Origin: PWQG01 sp050486205
GTDB taxonomy: Bacteria > Pseudomonadota > Gammaproteobacteria > Pseudomonadales > Pseudohongiellaceae
Length of the DNA stretch: 64,000 bases
Direction of reading: 5' to 3'
Assembly (NCBI GenBank): GCA_050486205.1
Contig: JBJHCW010000004.1
Span: forward strand, 186,001-250,000
Below the pieces are notes generated by a model. It was not told the origin of the DNA. It did no database searches and was given only the letters and a program-made list of their open reading frames with translations. Positions 35,329 to 45,100 of this stretch are shown in pieces. Position numbers and translations under genes: made by a program. Position 1 is the first letter of the stretch. Each line of letters starts with the position of its first letter.

Positions 35329-37179
35329 ATGAAGCGTATCTTCAGAGCAATAGGGCGCGTCATTGATGGGTTGCGGACCCTGATTGGACGACTGTTCTTT
35401 CTGGTGCTCCTTGGCGTGATCCTCTATCTGGTCTTCTCCGGCCCGCCGACGGTGCGTGTGCCTGATCAGGCGGTGCTGGTGCTGGCGCCCACCGGCATGA
35501 TAGTGGAGCAGCGCTCGCAACCCGGTTTCGCTGATGCCGTGTTGGGCCCGGTTGCGCTGCAGAACACCGTATTGCAGGACCTGGTCGACGCCCTGGAGCG
35601 GGCTGCCGACGATCAGCGAATTGATTCCCTGGTACTGAATCTTGATGACATGGCCAGCATCAATCCGGCCAGTCTGGAGACGCTTGAATCGGCATTGATG
35701 CACTTCCGGGACAGCGGCAAACCGATCTACGCCTGGGGCGCCTGGTACAGTCAGGGGCACTACGCACTGGCCGCTCATGCTGACGAAATCCTCATGCACC
35801 CCATGGGCAACGTGATACTGCAGGGTTATGGCGGCAACCAGCTGTTTTTCAGCGAACTGCTCGACAACCTCAAGGTGAACGTGCACGTATTCCGTGTGGG
35901 TGAATTCAAGGCGGCATCCGAACCCTACACACGCATGGATCTGTCCGAGGAAGCCCGGCTGGACAACCAGCAGGTGGTGGATGCGTTATGGGAGCGGTTT
36001 GTCACCCGTCTGGCGTATGCACGAGGCCTGGATGAAACAAGCATTCTGCGTTATGCCAACGAGTTGCCGGAACTGGTGAATGCGGCCCAGGGTGACATGG
36101 GGCGCCTGGCCGTGGACCATGGTCTGGTTGACGAACTGCTGGGCCTGGACGAGTTCCGCAGCCGGATGATTGCCCGCGTGGGCCAGCAGGAGGGCACCTT
36201 CCGGCAGATACATTTCAGGGACTACCTGTTTGCCACTGACAGGCCGCAGCGGCCTTTTGACCAGCAGATTGCGGTGTTGGTGGCAGAAGGCACCATCATG
36301 CGTGGCGACCAGCCGCGCGGCATCATCGGTGATGAATCCACTGTTGCGCTGATACGGCAGGCGCGTGCCGATGATCGTATCAAGGCCCTGGTGTTGCGGG
36401 TCAATTCGCCGGGTGGCGAAATGGTGGCTTCGGAAACCATTCGCAACGAGCTGTCTCTCCTGCAGGCCCAGGGTGTTCCCGTGATTGTGTCCATGGGTGG
36501 GCTGGCTGCATCGGGTGGATACTGGATATCTGCCACGGCGGATGAGATCTGGGCATCACCGGTCACCATTACCGGCTCTATCGGTGTGGTGGGCATGGTG
36601 CCGACTTTCGAAGACTCTCTGGCGGCCATCGGTGTTGCCAGTGACGGGGTGGGCACCACACCACTGTCGCGCGGGGCTGATCCGATCAGTGGGCTCAGTG
36701 AACCGGTACGCAGCATCTTCCAGAACAACACAGAGGATTCCTACCGCCGATTCATCTCACTGGTCGCGCAAGGCCGCGGCATGACGCCGGCGCAGGTGGA
36801 GACCCTTGCCCAGGGACGGACGCTGACCGGGCTGCAGGCTTACGAGTCCGGTCTCGTGGATGGCCTGGGTGAACTCAATGATGCCATTGTAGCGGCAGCC
36901 CAGCATGCCGGTCTGGCGCAGTGGCAGACAGTCTATCTGGAGCGACCCCTGAGCCTGGCGGAACAGGTGCTGGAGCAGGCACTGGGCAGCATGGACTCGC
37001 GGCCGGCCCTGCGAGCAGCGCTGAACTTCAATGTGAGTCCTGGCGCTCATGTGCTGCAGCAATTGCCGGCCTGGCGCCAGGTGTCTGAGCTGCTGCTGCC
37101 GGATGTGGCCCAGGGTAATCGGCTGAGACAGTTGTTGATCTGTGAATTCTGTCTGGCGCTGCCCGATCTGAATCGTTAG
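35329..37179 (+). CDS. sppA: Signal peptide peptidase SppA (protease IV), 67K type
   Basis: 616 residues from ATG 35329, nearly the same length as the E. coli enzyme (618). This favours 35329 over the in-frame starts at 35305 and 35254. The N-terminal anchor (~15-37) is followed by two ClpP-like halves. The catalytic lysine lies in GEFKAASEPYTRMDL of the first half and the nucleophilic serine in GGLAASGGYWISATADEIWA of the second, so the long-form dyad is intact. It digests cleaved signal peptides in the inner membrane. The 3' end overlaps the convergent aldo-keto reductase gene by 4 bases. Confidence 0.9.
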   Translation: MKRIFRAIGRVIDGLRTLIGRLFFLVLLGVILYLVFSGPPTVRVPDQAVLVLAPTGMIVEQRSQPGFADAVLGPVALQNTVLQDLVDALERAADDQRIDSLVLNLDDMASINPASLETLESALMHFRDSGKPIYAWGAWYSQGHYALAAHADEILMHPMGNVILQGYGGNQLFFSELLDNLKVNVHVFRVGEFKAASEPYTRMDLSEEARLDNQQVVDALWERFVTRLAYARGLDETSILRYANELPELVNAAQGDMGRLAVDHGLVDELLGLDEFRSRMIARVGQQEGTFRQIHFRDYLFATDRPQRPFDQQIAVLVAEGTIMRGDQPRGIIGDESTVALIRQARADDRIKALVLRVNSPGGEMVASETIRNELSLLQAQGVPVIVSMGGLAASGGYWISATADEIWASPVTITGSIGVVGMVPTFEDSLAAIGVASDGVGTTPLSRGADPISGLSEPVRSIFQNNTEDSYRRFISLVAQGRGMTPAQVETLAQGRTLTGLQAYESGLVDGLGELNDAIVAAAQHAGLAQWQTVYLERPLSLAEQVLEQALGSMDSRPALRAALNFNVSPGAHVLQQLPAWRQVSELLLPDVAQGNRLRQLLICEFCLALPDLNR

Positions 37180-37991
37180 GGAACCCAGGGTGTCGTTCTC
37201 AAGTGGTGCTGTATCGCCACTGCCACATTGTGACGCAGGTGATCGGCATTGATGCTGCCGATCACCACACTGCTGACGCCGGCCAGGCCGAGCACAAAAT
37301 CCAGACTGGCGCCAACCGGATCCCGGTCATCCTGGTCAGCCGCATGGCCGCTGGCCAGCGCTTTCTTGATCAGAACACCTTTGTTCATTACCGCCGCCTG
37401 CTCGATCACCGGTATCTCCCCGTGATGTGACCGGTTGCAACTCACCATGACCACATCGCAGCGTTCCAGCGCTGCCATACCACCGCTGACTGTCTTGGTG
37501 GACATGCCAATGGCACGGACCAGGCCCTTGTCGCGGCACCGTTGCAGGGCCTCCAGGCAATCGCTTTGCTGCAGAATCTGTTCATCATTGCCGTCGGAGT
37601 GTATCAGCACAATATCCAGATGGTCCGTGCCCAGTCGCTGCAGGCTTCGCTCAATGCTGCTGCGCGTGTGGTCGGCGCTGAAGTCGAAAAACGACTGGCC
37701 GTTGACGAATTCCTCGCCGACTTTGGAGCACAGCACCCAGTCCTGGCGATTGCTTACCAGTTGACCAAGGCGCTGCTCGCTCTCCCCGTAGGCCGGCGCT
37801 GTGTCGAGCAGATTGATGCCTGACTCGTGCGCCAGCGCCAGGATGTGCCGGATCGTTCTGTCATCGGGCAGATCAAAAGGTGTGGGATATTTGACGCCTT
37901 GGTTTCTGCCAAACTTGACGGTGCCCAGACCGAGGCAGGAAACCTCGATACCGGTTGCACCCAGCATGCGTCGGGGCAGGGTGTCAGCCAT
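37176..37991 (-). CDS. Aldo/keto reductase
   Basis: 271 residues, a TIM-barrel aldo-keto reductase. The catalytic tetrad is visible: Asp and Tyr in LLDTAPAYGESE, Lys in LCSKVGEE and His in DIVLIHSDG. The C-terminal cofactor site (VSSVVIGSINADHLRHNV) is also present. It reduces aldehydes or ketones with NAD(P)H; the substrate is unknown. It overlaps the upstream oxidoreductase gene by 8 bases, so the two form an operon and may act on related substrates. Confidence 0.82.
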   Translation of the reverse strand: MADTLPRRMLGATGIEVSCLGLGTVKFGRNQGVKYPTPFDLPDDRTIRHILALAHESGINLLDTAPAYGESEQRLGQLVSNRQDWVLCSKVGEEFVNGQSFFDFSADHTRSSIERSLQRLGTDHLDIVLIHSDGNDEQILQQSDCLEALQRCRDKGLVRAIGMSTKTVSGGMAALERCDVVMVSCNRSHHGEIPVIEQAAVMNKGVLIKKALASGHAADQDDRDPVGASLDFVLGLAGVSSVVIGSINADHLRHNVAVAIQHHLRTTPWVP

Positions 37992-39105
37992 GACTGATGT
38001 GCTCCTGTTCCAGTAGTGACAGGGTCGAATCTCCCAGATCCGGGGCCAGTGTCAGTTTGACGGGCCAGGCCACGATAAGGCCGTGCTGTTTCACAACAAA
38101 GGCGCTGTCCGGGCGCTGCCCGGTATGAGTGGCCGGTTCAGCCCGATCAATTCTCACTGTCTGCCAGTCGGCGTCAGGCAGGTTCAGGGACGGAAACAGT
38201 GCGGCAAGCTCGGCGCGGGCAAAAGCGATCTGTTCATCGCGACTTCGCTGCACACCGGATTCGGCCAGTTCGCCGCCCAGATACCAGAGTTGTCGGCCAT
38301 CGGGCTGTGGATGGGTGGTAATCGTCATACGCGGTGTCATGCCAAAATCATGTCCGATACAATGTGCATTGAGTGGGTGCGGATAACTGTGGCGCACGGA
38401 GACCATATGCAGCGGTCGACGTTGCATGGCAGGTGTATTCAGACCCAGTTGTGCCAACAGGGCAGCGTTTCCCTGTCCGGCGCAAAGCACGATCCGGTCG
38501 GCGGTGAATGTCTGGTCTGCGGTTCCAACGGTAGTGGTATCCAGCAGCTGCACGTCGGCGGTGTGCACAATACGGGTACGATGAGGTTCGGCCAGCGCCT
38601 GTATCAGTGACGGTACATCGAGCACAAAGTCGGCCAATTGGTACACTGTGCCACCGAGGTTCTGTTCGCGGAAAAACCGGGGTTGCTCGTTACGCGCCAG
38701 CGCGGTGATGCGTCCACGCAGCGCCTTGCTGCCCAGAAAGGACTTGAGTCTTGCCCGGTAACCGTCGCCCGACCACATACAATAGTTTTCGGATAACAGT
38801 CGGCATTGCCGCAGGTCAATTTCACCGGTTCCGGCCAGGCAGGCCCGCCAGCGCGCCGGCATGTCGGCAATGGCGCTGGCTGCCGGGCTGAGCACACCGT
38901 CAAGTGCGTACTTCAGGCCGCCGTGGATGATGCCCTGGGACGCCAACGTCTGTGTGCCGCCCAGGGGTGTCCCCTGCTCCAGCAGCACCACCTGGTACCC
39001 GGCAGCGTGCAGGCGGTTGAGCAGCCACAGCCCGGCAACGCCGCCACCTATGATGACAATCTGATGATGCCGGGTGTCGGGAGGAGTATCAGACAAGTTT
39101 TTCAC
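37984..39105 (-). CDS. FAD-dependent oxidoreductase (DAO/glycine-oxidase-like)
   Basis: 373 residues if GTG 39105 is used, which places the FAD motif IVIIGGGVAGLWLLNRL near residue 15 as is normal. ATG 39153 and 39204 would add an unusual leader and leave almost no room for the divergent waaA promoter. FAD-binding VLLEQGTPLGGTQTLASQG follows, and ADRIVLCAGQGNAALL is the second dinucleotide contact. It probably oxidises an amine or hydroxy acid; the substrate is unknown. It is co-transcribed with the aldo-keto reductase. Confidence 0.75.
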   Translation of the reverse strand: MKNLSDTPPDTRHHQIVIIGGGVAGLWLLNRLHAAGYQVVLLEQGTPLGGTQTLASQGIIHGGLKYALDGVLSPAASAIADMPARWRACLAGTGEIDLRQCRLLSENYCMWSGDGYRARLKSFLGSKALRGRITALARNEQPRFFREQNLGGTVYQLADFVLDVPSLIQALAEPHRTRIVHTADVQLLDTTTVGTADQTFTADRIVLCAGQGNAALLAQLGLNTPAMQRRPLHMVSVRHSYPHPLNAHCIGHDFGMTPRMTITTHPQPDGRQLWYLGGELAESGVQRSRDEQIAFARAELAALFPSLNLPDADWQTVRIDRAEPATHTGQRPDSAFVVKQHGLIVAWPVKLTLAPDLGDSTLSLLEQEHISHG

Positions 39106-39216
39106 ACACCTGTGATCGGGACATTTGCCTGCAGCGAGCAATCCTGCAATCATGCGCTTCTTCGCGCTGTGGGATAGTTTACCACGCGCCATGCCACACA
39201 TCATGGAGTATCACCC

Positions 39217-40497
39217 GTGGCCCTGAACCGAGCCGCCTATAACAGCCTGTTGTACCTGCTGCTGCCGGTGTTTGTCCTGCGTCTGGTCTGGCGCACTCTG
39301 CTGTCGCGCGATTATGGTCGCCGGTGGTGGCAACGTTTTGGTTACGTGCGCAGTGCCCGCGCTCTGCGCAGTGAGACCGAGTGGATCTGGGTCCATGCGG
39401 TGTCGGTAGGTGAAACGCTGGCGGCCGCGCCGCTGCTCAGGGCGCTGCGTAGTGAGCATCCGCATATCGGCATCGTGGTGACCACCATGACGCCCACCGG
39501 CGCTGATCGGGTGCATGAACTGTTCGGCGACGATGTCTGCCATGTGTATGCTCCCTATGACTATGCCGGGGCGGTCAAGCGCTTTCTTGGCAGTTTTTCC
39601 CCACGCTTGGTTGTGCTGATGGAAACCGAGTTGTGGCCGAACCTGGTGCATTTCAGCAAGAAACGCGGCGCATCGGTACTGGTTCTCAACGCACGCTTGT
39701 CCGAGCGCTCCTTTCGGGGTTACCAGAAGTTTGCCCGCCTGGGGAAACCCATGCTGCAGCAGATTGACCTGATTGTGACCCAGGCTGAGGCTGACGCAGT
39801 TCGGTTTCGCGCACTGAATGTGCCGCCGGACCGGATTTCAGTGGCGGGTAGCATGAAGGTTGAGGCGGCGCTGCCGAGTGACCATGGCAATGGCGAAAGC
39901 GCGCTGGCCCACCGTATTGACGGTGCGCGCCGGATCTGGATCGCTGCGTCCACACGGGACGGCGAAGAGGAGAAGGTGCTGACGGCGTTTCGCCAGGTGC
40001 TCACCGAGGTGCCTGACTCCCTGCTGGTGCTTGTGCCGCGTCACCCCGAACGCTTTGATGCGGTGGAGAAACTCTGTCGACGGGAGGGTTTGCGCGTGGT
40101 GCGCCGCAGTGAGGACGCCGACGTGAACGTACTGACCCATGTGTTTCTCGGCGACAGCATGGGAGAAATGTCCGACTACTATCGCCTGGCGGAAATTGCT
40201 TTTGTGGGTGGTAGCCTGGTGGATACTGGCTGTCAGAACGTGCTGGAACCTGCGGCGCTGGGCCTGCCAGTGCTGACCGGTCCGTCGCAGTACAACTTCC
40301 AGACCATCTGTGAGCAGCTGCAGGAAGCCGGCGCGCTGGAGACTGTTCCCCATGAAGGGGCGCTGGCCTCCCGCATTGTGGCACTGATGAAGGATGGCGA
40401 AAAATGCCAACGCATGGGCGAAGCAGGGCGCGCCGCTGTGACCGGCAGCCGCGGCGCACTGCAGCGCACGCTGCAGATCGTCAATCGATATCTGTGA
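39217..40497 (+). CDS. waaA: Kdo transferase (3-deoxy-D-manno-octulosonic acid transferase)
   Basis: 426 residues from GTG 39217, with GGAG 10 bases upstream. The N-terminal anchor (~8-25) is followed by WIWVHAVSVGETLAAAPLL, the WaaA signature with its catalytic glutamate, then METELWPNLVHFSKKRG and NARLSERSFRGY. Near the C-terminus FVGGSLVDTGCQNVLEPAALG is the CMP-Kdo region. The enzyme adds Kdo to lipid IVA before the WaaC and WaaF steps encoded elsewhere in the window. It is separated from that cluster by ~23 kb. Confidence 0.95.
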   Translation: MALNRAAYNSLLYLLLPVFVLRLVWRTLLSRDYGRRWWQRFGYVRSARALRSETEWIWVHAVSVGETLAAAPLLRALRSEHPHIGIVVTTMTPTGADRVHELFGDDVCHVYAPYDYAGAVKRFLGSFSPRLVVLMETELWPNLVHFSKKRGASVLVLNARLSERSFRGYQKFARLGKPMLQQIDLIVTQAEADAVRFRALNVPPDRISVAGSMKVEAALPSDHGNGESALAHRIDGARRIWIAASTRDGEEEKVLTAFRQVLTEVPDSLLVLVPRHPERFDAVEKLCRREGLRVVRRSEDADVNVLTHVFLGDSMGEMSDYYRLAEIAFVGGSLVDTGCQNVLEPAALGLPVLTGPSQYNFQTICEQLQEAGALETVPHEGALASRIVALMKDGEKCQRMGEAGRAAVTGSRGALQRTLQIVNRYL

Positions 40498-40502
40498 CCG
40501 GG

Positions 40503-41612
40503 ATGGCTATGGCCGATGTGGCACCGGATTCCGCGTCGCGCAAGATCATCCATTGTGATTGTGATTGTTTCTACGCCGCCATCGAGGTGCGCGATGCGCC
40601 CGAGCTGCGGGGCAAACCGGTAGCAGTGGGTGGTTCCCGTGGCCGTGGTGTAATAGCTACCTGCAACTACGAAGCGCGGGCATTCGGTGTGCACTCGGCC
40701 ATGCCCTCCGTGGTTGCGCTGCGTCGCTGCCCGGACCTGATCATTCTGCCAACCCGCATGGATGCCTACCGCCAGGTGTCGGCCGAGATGCACGATATTT
40801 TTCGCGACTACACCGACCTGATCGAGCCACTGTCCCTGGATGAGGCATTCCTGGATGTCTCCGGGGCCTCACAGTGCCGCGGCAGCGCCACGCTCATTGC
40901 CCGGGAGATCCGTCAGCGCGTGCGTGAAACCCTGGGTATCACCCTGTCGGCCGGCGTGGCACCGAACAAGTTCCTGGCCAAGGTGGCCAGCGACTGGAAC
41001 AAACCGGATGGTCAGTTTGTGGTGTTGCCTGAGCAGGTGGACACCTTTGTGCAGGCCTTGCCTGTGAAAAAGCTTTTTGGCGTGGGCAAGGTGACCGCCG
41101 CGCGTATGAACAACATGGGCATACAGACCTGTGGTGACCTGCGCCGACTGAGCGAGGCGGAGCTCACGGCGGCGTTCGGGCGCTTCGGACATCGCTTGTA
41201 TGCCCTGTGCCGTGGTATTGATCCGCGCCCGGTGCGCAGCGAGCGGGTGCGCAAATCATTGAGTGTCGAGACGACCTTCGAGCAGGACCTGCCGGATGTC
41301 GGAGCCTGCCTGTCGGCCTTGCCTCTGCTGTACGAGCGCATGCTGCAGCGCCTGCAGCCGTCGCAGTCAAAGTACCGGGTAAGCAAGGCGTTTGTGAAAC
41401 TGCGATTCAACAGTTTTGTCAGCACAACAGTGGAGCGGGTGTGTGATGACGGACTGCCCGACCTGACTGTTTATGAGCTGCTGATGCGCGAAGGCTGGCA
41501 GCGCCATGCCAGGCCAGTGCGCCTGCTGGGCGTCGGAGTGCGGCTTGCTCCGCGCGAACAGCCTGGTGTTGATGCAACGCACCCGGGCCTGCAACAACTG
41601 CCGCTGTTATGA
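40503..41612 (+). CDS. dinB: DNA polymerase IV
   Basis: 369 residues, starting 5 bases after waaA at ATG 40503 (ATG 40509 is an alternative). The Y-family active site is complete: IIHCDCDCFYAAIEV with the first metal aspartate, and LSLDEAFLDVSG with Asp-Glu. NKFLAKVASDWNKPDG is the thumb/HhH lead-in. It performs error-prone bypass synthesis. No LexA box is evident before it, and it may depend on read-through from waaA. The C-terminus (PGLQQLPLL) resembles a beta-clamp-binding peptide (QLxLF-like). Confidence 0.92.
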   Translation: MAMADVAPDSASRKIIHCDCDCFYAAIEVRDAPELRGKPVAVGGSRGRGVIATCNYEARAFGVHSAMPSVVALRRCPDLIILPTRMDAYRQVSAEMHDIFRDYTDLIEPLSLDEAFLDVSGASQCRGSATLIAREIRQRVRETLGITLSAGVAPNKFLAKVASDWNKPDGQFVVLPEQVDTFVQALPVKKLFGVGKVTAARMNNMGIQTCGDLRRLSEAELTAAFGRFGHRLYALCRGIDPRPVRSERVRKSLSVETTFEQDLPDVGACLSALPLLYERMLQRLQPSQSKYRVSKAFVKLRFNSFVSTTVERVCDDGLPDLTVYELLMREGWQRHARPVRLLGVGVRLAPREQPGVDATHPGLQQLPLL

Positions 41613-41647
41613 TGTGTCACGCACGTTCACTGTTCAGGAGCCTCCCG

Positions 41648-42346
41648 ATGACCCGTTCAACAGCGCCCGTTATCCCCCCATTGATGCTGCTCGCCGCGTT
41701 CGCCGGATGTCAGACAGTGTCCGGTGTGCCGGCACCGGAAAACCAGCCCGAGCCGGCAGTGTTCGAATCAGCTGTGGCGGATGGGCTGCAGTCGTCGTGG
41801 GTGTTTCAGTGCGACACCCTGGCGCCAGTGACAGCTTACTTCTACGGTGATCAGCTGCGACTCGACCTGACCACGCAGCAGTTGGACCTGCCACAAGTGC
41901 CGGCGGCTTCGGGTGTGCGTTTCAGTGACGGACAGACCAGCTTTCACAGTCGTGGCTCGGCGGCGACCCTCACGGGGCCCGGTGTCACGGCTCAATGCAG
42001 TGGGCAAGCATTCACTTCGGTTCAGAGTGGTTCGCGTCTGCGCGGGGCTGCACTGCGCGCGGTAGGGCAGGAGCCTGGCTGGTTACTCGAAGTGGTGCCT
42101 GCGCGCTGGATGCATTACAGAGGCCGTTATGGTGAAGAAAACATCCTGACACCGGTGCCGCCACCGCGATCGATTGACAATGGTGTCGCCTGGCAGAGCC
42201 AGGCAGGTGAGCATTCGCTTCGGCTGGAGGTTACGGATCAGAACTGTGAGGACATTATGAGCGGTGAGCGATACCCACTCACCGCCGTCCTGTATGTGAA
42301 TGATGACCGGCTGCAGGGTTGTGCAGAATTGCTGGATCAGCCTTGA
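41648..42346 (+). CDS. Lipoprotein with MliC-type lysozyme-inhibitor domain fused to a COG3650-like domain
   Basis: 232 residues from ATG 41648, with AGGAG 8 bases upstream. The lipoprotein signal ends in LLAAFAGC. Residues ~45-120 match MliC: paired cysteines in VFQCDT and TAQCSG, with LPQVPAASGVRFSDGQTSF between them. The second half (~125-230; GQEPGWLLEVV ... CEDIMSGERYPLTAVL ... GCAELL) looks like the COG3650 envelope domain. MliC proteins block C-type lysozyme, protecting the wall. The function of the second domain is not established, and the fusion call is by pattern only. Confidence 0.7.
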   Translation: MTRSTAPVIPPLMLLAAFAGCQTVSGVPAPENQPEPAVFESAVADGLQSSWVFQCDTLAPVTAYFYGDQLRLDLTTQQLDLPQVPAASGVRFSDGQTSFHSRGSAATLTGPGVTAQCSGQAFTSVQSGSRLRGAALRAVGQEPGWLLEVVPARWMHYRGRYGEENILTPVPPPRSIDNGVAWQSQAGEHSLRLEVTDQNCEDIMSGERYPLTAVLYVNDDRLQGCAELLDQP

Positions 42347-42357
42347 CCCGCTTCCTG

Positions 42358-43254
42358 TCAGGCCTGCTGGCCACTGTGCACCCGGATCAAGCCTTCCTGT
42401 GCCACTGACACCACCAGCTCCCCGTTGCGTGTGTAGATGTTGCCGCGGTTGAAGCCCCGTGCCTCGGACGCCGATGGGCTGTCCTGCACATACAACAACC
42501 ACTGATCCATCCGGAACGGGCGATGGAACCACATGGCGTGGTCCAGGCTGGCAATCTGCAGGTTACGGTCGAACATGCTCTGTCCGTGCGGGCGCAGACA
42601 GGTCTGCAGCAGGGTCATGTCCGAGGCGTAGGCCAGCAGATGAGAGTGGTACGGGTAACTTTCCGGCAGATCGGCTTCCAGACGGAACCAGATACTGCGT
42701 TGGGCCGGCTTTTTGTCCGGATTGAACAGGTTCTCCACTTCGGTATGGCGCAGATCGATGGCGAAGGGTTTGCCGTAGGTTTCCAGCAGTTTTTCGCTGG
42801 CATGCTCCCGGAACTTCTCCATCAGCTGTTTGCGCGTCAGGCATTCCTCCGGTGGCGGTACCTCTGGCATGGTGGCCTGGTGTGAGTAGCCGTCCTCGCG
42901 TATCTGGAACGAGGCAGACATGTTCAGTATGGCCTTGCCGTGCTGCATGGCCACCACGCGCCTTGTGGTGAAGCTGCGGCCGTCCCGGATGCGGTCAACG
43001 TGATAGACAATGGGGCGCTCCAGGTCACCGGGGCGCAGGAAGTAGGCGTGCAGCGAGTGCACGTGCCGGTCTTCGGGTACAGTATGGCTGGCGCTGAGCA
43101 GCGCCTGTGCCAGGACCTGACCACCATAGACACGGAACCAGCCTTCATTGCGATGCGCACTGCGATACAGGTTCTCGTCCAGTTTCTCCAGTTCCAGGTG
43201 GTCAAACAGCTGTTTCAGCCTGGGATTTTCGTTGCCAATCTTGATGTTGCCCAT
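42358..43254 (-). CDS. tesB: Acyl-CoA thioesterase II
   Basis: 298 residues with the double hot-dog fold of TesB. The catalytic aspartate lies in SLDHAMWFHRPF, and SPSASEARGFNRGNIYT and VAQEGLIRV supply the Ser/Thr and Gln partners. The first half has RVYGGQVLAQALLSA, also typical. It hydrolyses medium- to long-chain acyl-CoA. AAAGGGAC precedes ATG 43254. It is convergent with the MliC-type gene and divergent from the diguanylate cyclase gene. Confidence 0.93.
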   Translation of the reverse strand: MGNIKIGNENPRLKQLFDHLELEKLDENLYRSAHRNEGWFRVYGGQVLAQALLSASHTVPEDRHVHSLHAYFLRPGDLERPIVYHVDRIRDGRSFTTRRVVAMQHGKAILNMSASFQIREDGYSHQATMPEVPPPEECLTRKQLMEKFREHASEKLLETYGKPFAIDLRHTEVENLFNPDKKPAQRSIWFRLEADLPESYPYHSHLLAYASDMTLLQTCLRPHGQSMFDRNLQIASLDHAMWFHRPFRMDQWLLYVQDSPSASEARGFNRGNIYTRNGELVVSVAQEGLIRVHSGQQA

Positions 43255-43274
43255 GTCCCTTTGTCCGTATTACC

Positions 43275-43302
43275 TTGCCGTTCTTGAACCCCGCACTATA
43301 AC
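43275..43302 (+). promoter_or_regulatory. Promoter candidate for the second diguanylate cyclase gene
   Basis: TTGCCG at 43275-43280 and TATAAC at 43297-43302, with a 16-base spacer, 40 bases before the start. The -10 lies in ACTATAAC, whose complement also offers TATAGT to the divergent tesB gene. Confidence 0.45.
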
Positions 43303-43341
43303 AGTTTCCCCAATGTGCGCCGACTCAATTATACTTCTGGA

Positions 43342-44472
43342 ATGAGAGAACTTCCTGCGGACACGGTAACTGAGGGCGAGACGTTGCATGCCCGGATACG
43401 GGCGGCACGGGTCCGACGGCTGCGCCAGATTCTGGGTGTACTGCTGGTCACCTTTGCAGCAGTGTTTGTCATCAATCTCTGGACGTCCGGCAATGGCATC
43501 CTGATTGTGCTGACACTGGCCATCCCCTTGCTGTTGCTGGCCCTTCTGCCACTGCATCGGCAGGATCCGGCCACGGCGGCAACCATCATCATTGTTGTCA
43601 TGGCCGGATCCCTGGCGCTGATCATGTGGCAGGGATCGGGTCTGCGCTCCTCGGCCATGTTTACCTATCCAAGTCTGCTCATCTTCTGCCTGATGATCGG
43701 CAGCCGGCCACTTTTCCTGGCCAGTTACCTGTTTATCCTGGCCTACATGGTGATTCTGGTCTTTGCCACCCACCAGGGGTGGCGGGTAGGTAATGAACAC
43801 TTCACCAGTTGGCTCACACTACTGGAATTCATGGTCATCATCAGCGCCATGACACTGATGATCCGCTTGCTGGCCGGTGATCTTTTTGAGCTGCTGGACC
43901 GGCTGGAAATGGACCGGCTCAAGGCGGCGAGTTCCCACCGCGAGGCTCAGCACATGGCCATGCACGACAAGCTTACCGGCCTGCCGAACCGGCGCATGGC
44001 CGAGCCAGTGTTCAATGATGCCCTGCAGGACAGCAGCGAGAGCGGCCGCAGCGTGGCGCTGGTGTTTCTGGACATCGACAACTTCAAGCAGGTCAACGAC
44101 AACTTCGGTCATCAGCTGGGTGACGATGTGCTGCTGGAAATGACCCGTCGTATGTCGGCGAGACTGCGCAAGACCGACACCCTCATTCGCTTTGCTGGTG
44201 ACGAATTTCTGCTGGTGCTCTCGCAGATAGATCACCGCGAGGATATTGCCGGATTGCTCGATACCCTGAGTGAGCAGGTCAACGAACCGATGCAGTTCGG
44301 TGATGTGGTGCTGCGCCTGGCAGTTTCCATGGGTGTTGTGGTGGCCCCGGCTGAGGGGTCGGATTTCAACGCGCTGCTGGTAGCTGCGGATCGGGCCATG
44401 TACGTTGCCAAGGCGGGTGGGCGCAACCAGTATTATTTCCACGAAACCGAACGCGAGCGTGCCGTTGACTGA
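43342..44472 (+). CDS. Membrane diguanylate cyclase (AGDEF type)
   Basis: 376 residues from ATG 43342. Six hydrophobic segments (~30-185) form the membrane input domain, then a linker helix and a GGDEF domain. The active site reads FAGDEF, a variant found in functional cyclases, and the inhibitory site RKTD (RxxD) is present five residues upstream. It should synthesise cyclic di-GMP. The input domain has no recognised MASE signature. It is followed by a lipocalin-like protein gene after 53 bases. Confidence 0.85.
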   Translation: MRELPADTVTEGETLHARIRAARVRRLRQILGVLLVTFAAVFVINLWTSGNGILIVLTLAIPLLLLALLPLHRQDPATAATIIIVVMAGSLALIMWQGSGLRSSAMFTYPSLLIFCLMIGSRPLFLASYLFILAYMVILVFATHQGWRVGNEHFTSWLTLLEFMVIISAMTLMIRLLAGDLFELLDRLEMDRLKAASSHREAQHMAMHDKLTGLPNRRMAEPVFNDALQDSSESGRSVALVFLDIDNFKQVNDNFGHQLGDDVLLEMTRRMSARLRKTDTLIRFAGDEFLLVLSQIDHREDIAGLLDTLSEQVNEPMQFGDVVLRLAVSMGVVVAPAEGSDFNALLVAADRAMYVAKAGGRNQYYFHETERERAVD

Positions 44473-44525
44473 CTTCGTCTGCCGGGTATGATGGACTTGC
44501 GCACAATAACAATGAGGAATGTCCC

Positions 44526-45023
44526 ATGAGGATTCTGCAGATTGTCCTGTCCACGGCCATTTTGACCGGTGTCCTGGCCGCTTCCGTGTTGCTGAGGGAT
44601 AGCAGCGCTGCCGCTGACCAGGCCCACACCACCCTGGAGCGCTTCACCGGGCACTACGAACTGGTGAGTTTTGTGCAGTTCCCGGCAGAAGGCGGGGAAG
44701 TGGATATGAACTACAAGGGCCGCATCATGTTTGATGGCTACGGCAACATGTCCGCCCAGGGCATGCCGCGGGATCTGCCCGAGCGTGCGGCTCAGACCGA
44801 TGAACTGGTGCGTGGCGGATTTGCGTATTGGGGCTGGGTCGAGCTGGATGTGGAGAACAGCATCATCATCCACCACGTCACCGGTTCGCCAACACGGGGC
44901 AGTTGGGTGGGTGAGGCCAACATCCGGCATTTTGAATTCACCGACGAGCATCTCAAGCTCTCTATCAAGGATGATACAGGACGCACTACCGGAACACTGA
45001 CATGGCGCAAGTTCACCGAGTGA
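44526..45023 (+). CDS. Exported lipocalin-like domain protein
   Basis: 165 residues with a signal peptide (~1-30, AAS-x-AAADQA region). The mature part, beginning FTGHYELVSF and containing YKGRIMFDGYGNMSAQ, GWVELDVENSIIIHHV and GTLTWRKFTE, matches the small lipocalin-like family that forms a single beta barrel. Ligand and role are unknown; a periplasmic location is expected. GAGGAA precedes the ATG. It stands between two cyclic-di-GMP genes but shows no clear link to them. Confidence 0.7.
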   Translation: MRILQIVLSTAILTGVLAASVLLRDSSAAADQAHTTLERFTGHYELVSFVQFPAEGGEVDMNYKGRIMFDGYGNMSAQGMPRDLPERAAQTDELVRGGFAYWGWVELDVENSIIIHHVTGSPTRGSWVGEANIRHFEFTDEHLKLSIKDDTGRTTGTLTWRKFTE

Positions 45024-45100
45024 GCTGACCGGTACAATTGCGGGTTGAGTACTGGCGGCATCAGCTGCCAGTCCGCATTGTGCGACCCCTGAGGTGTAGT

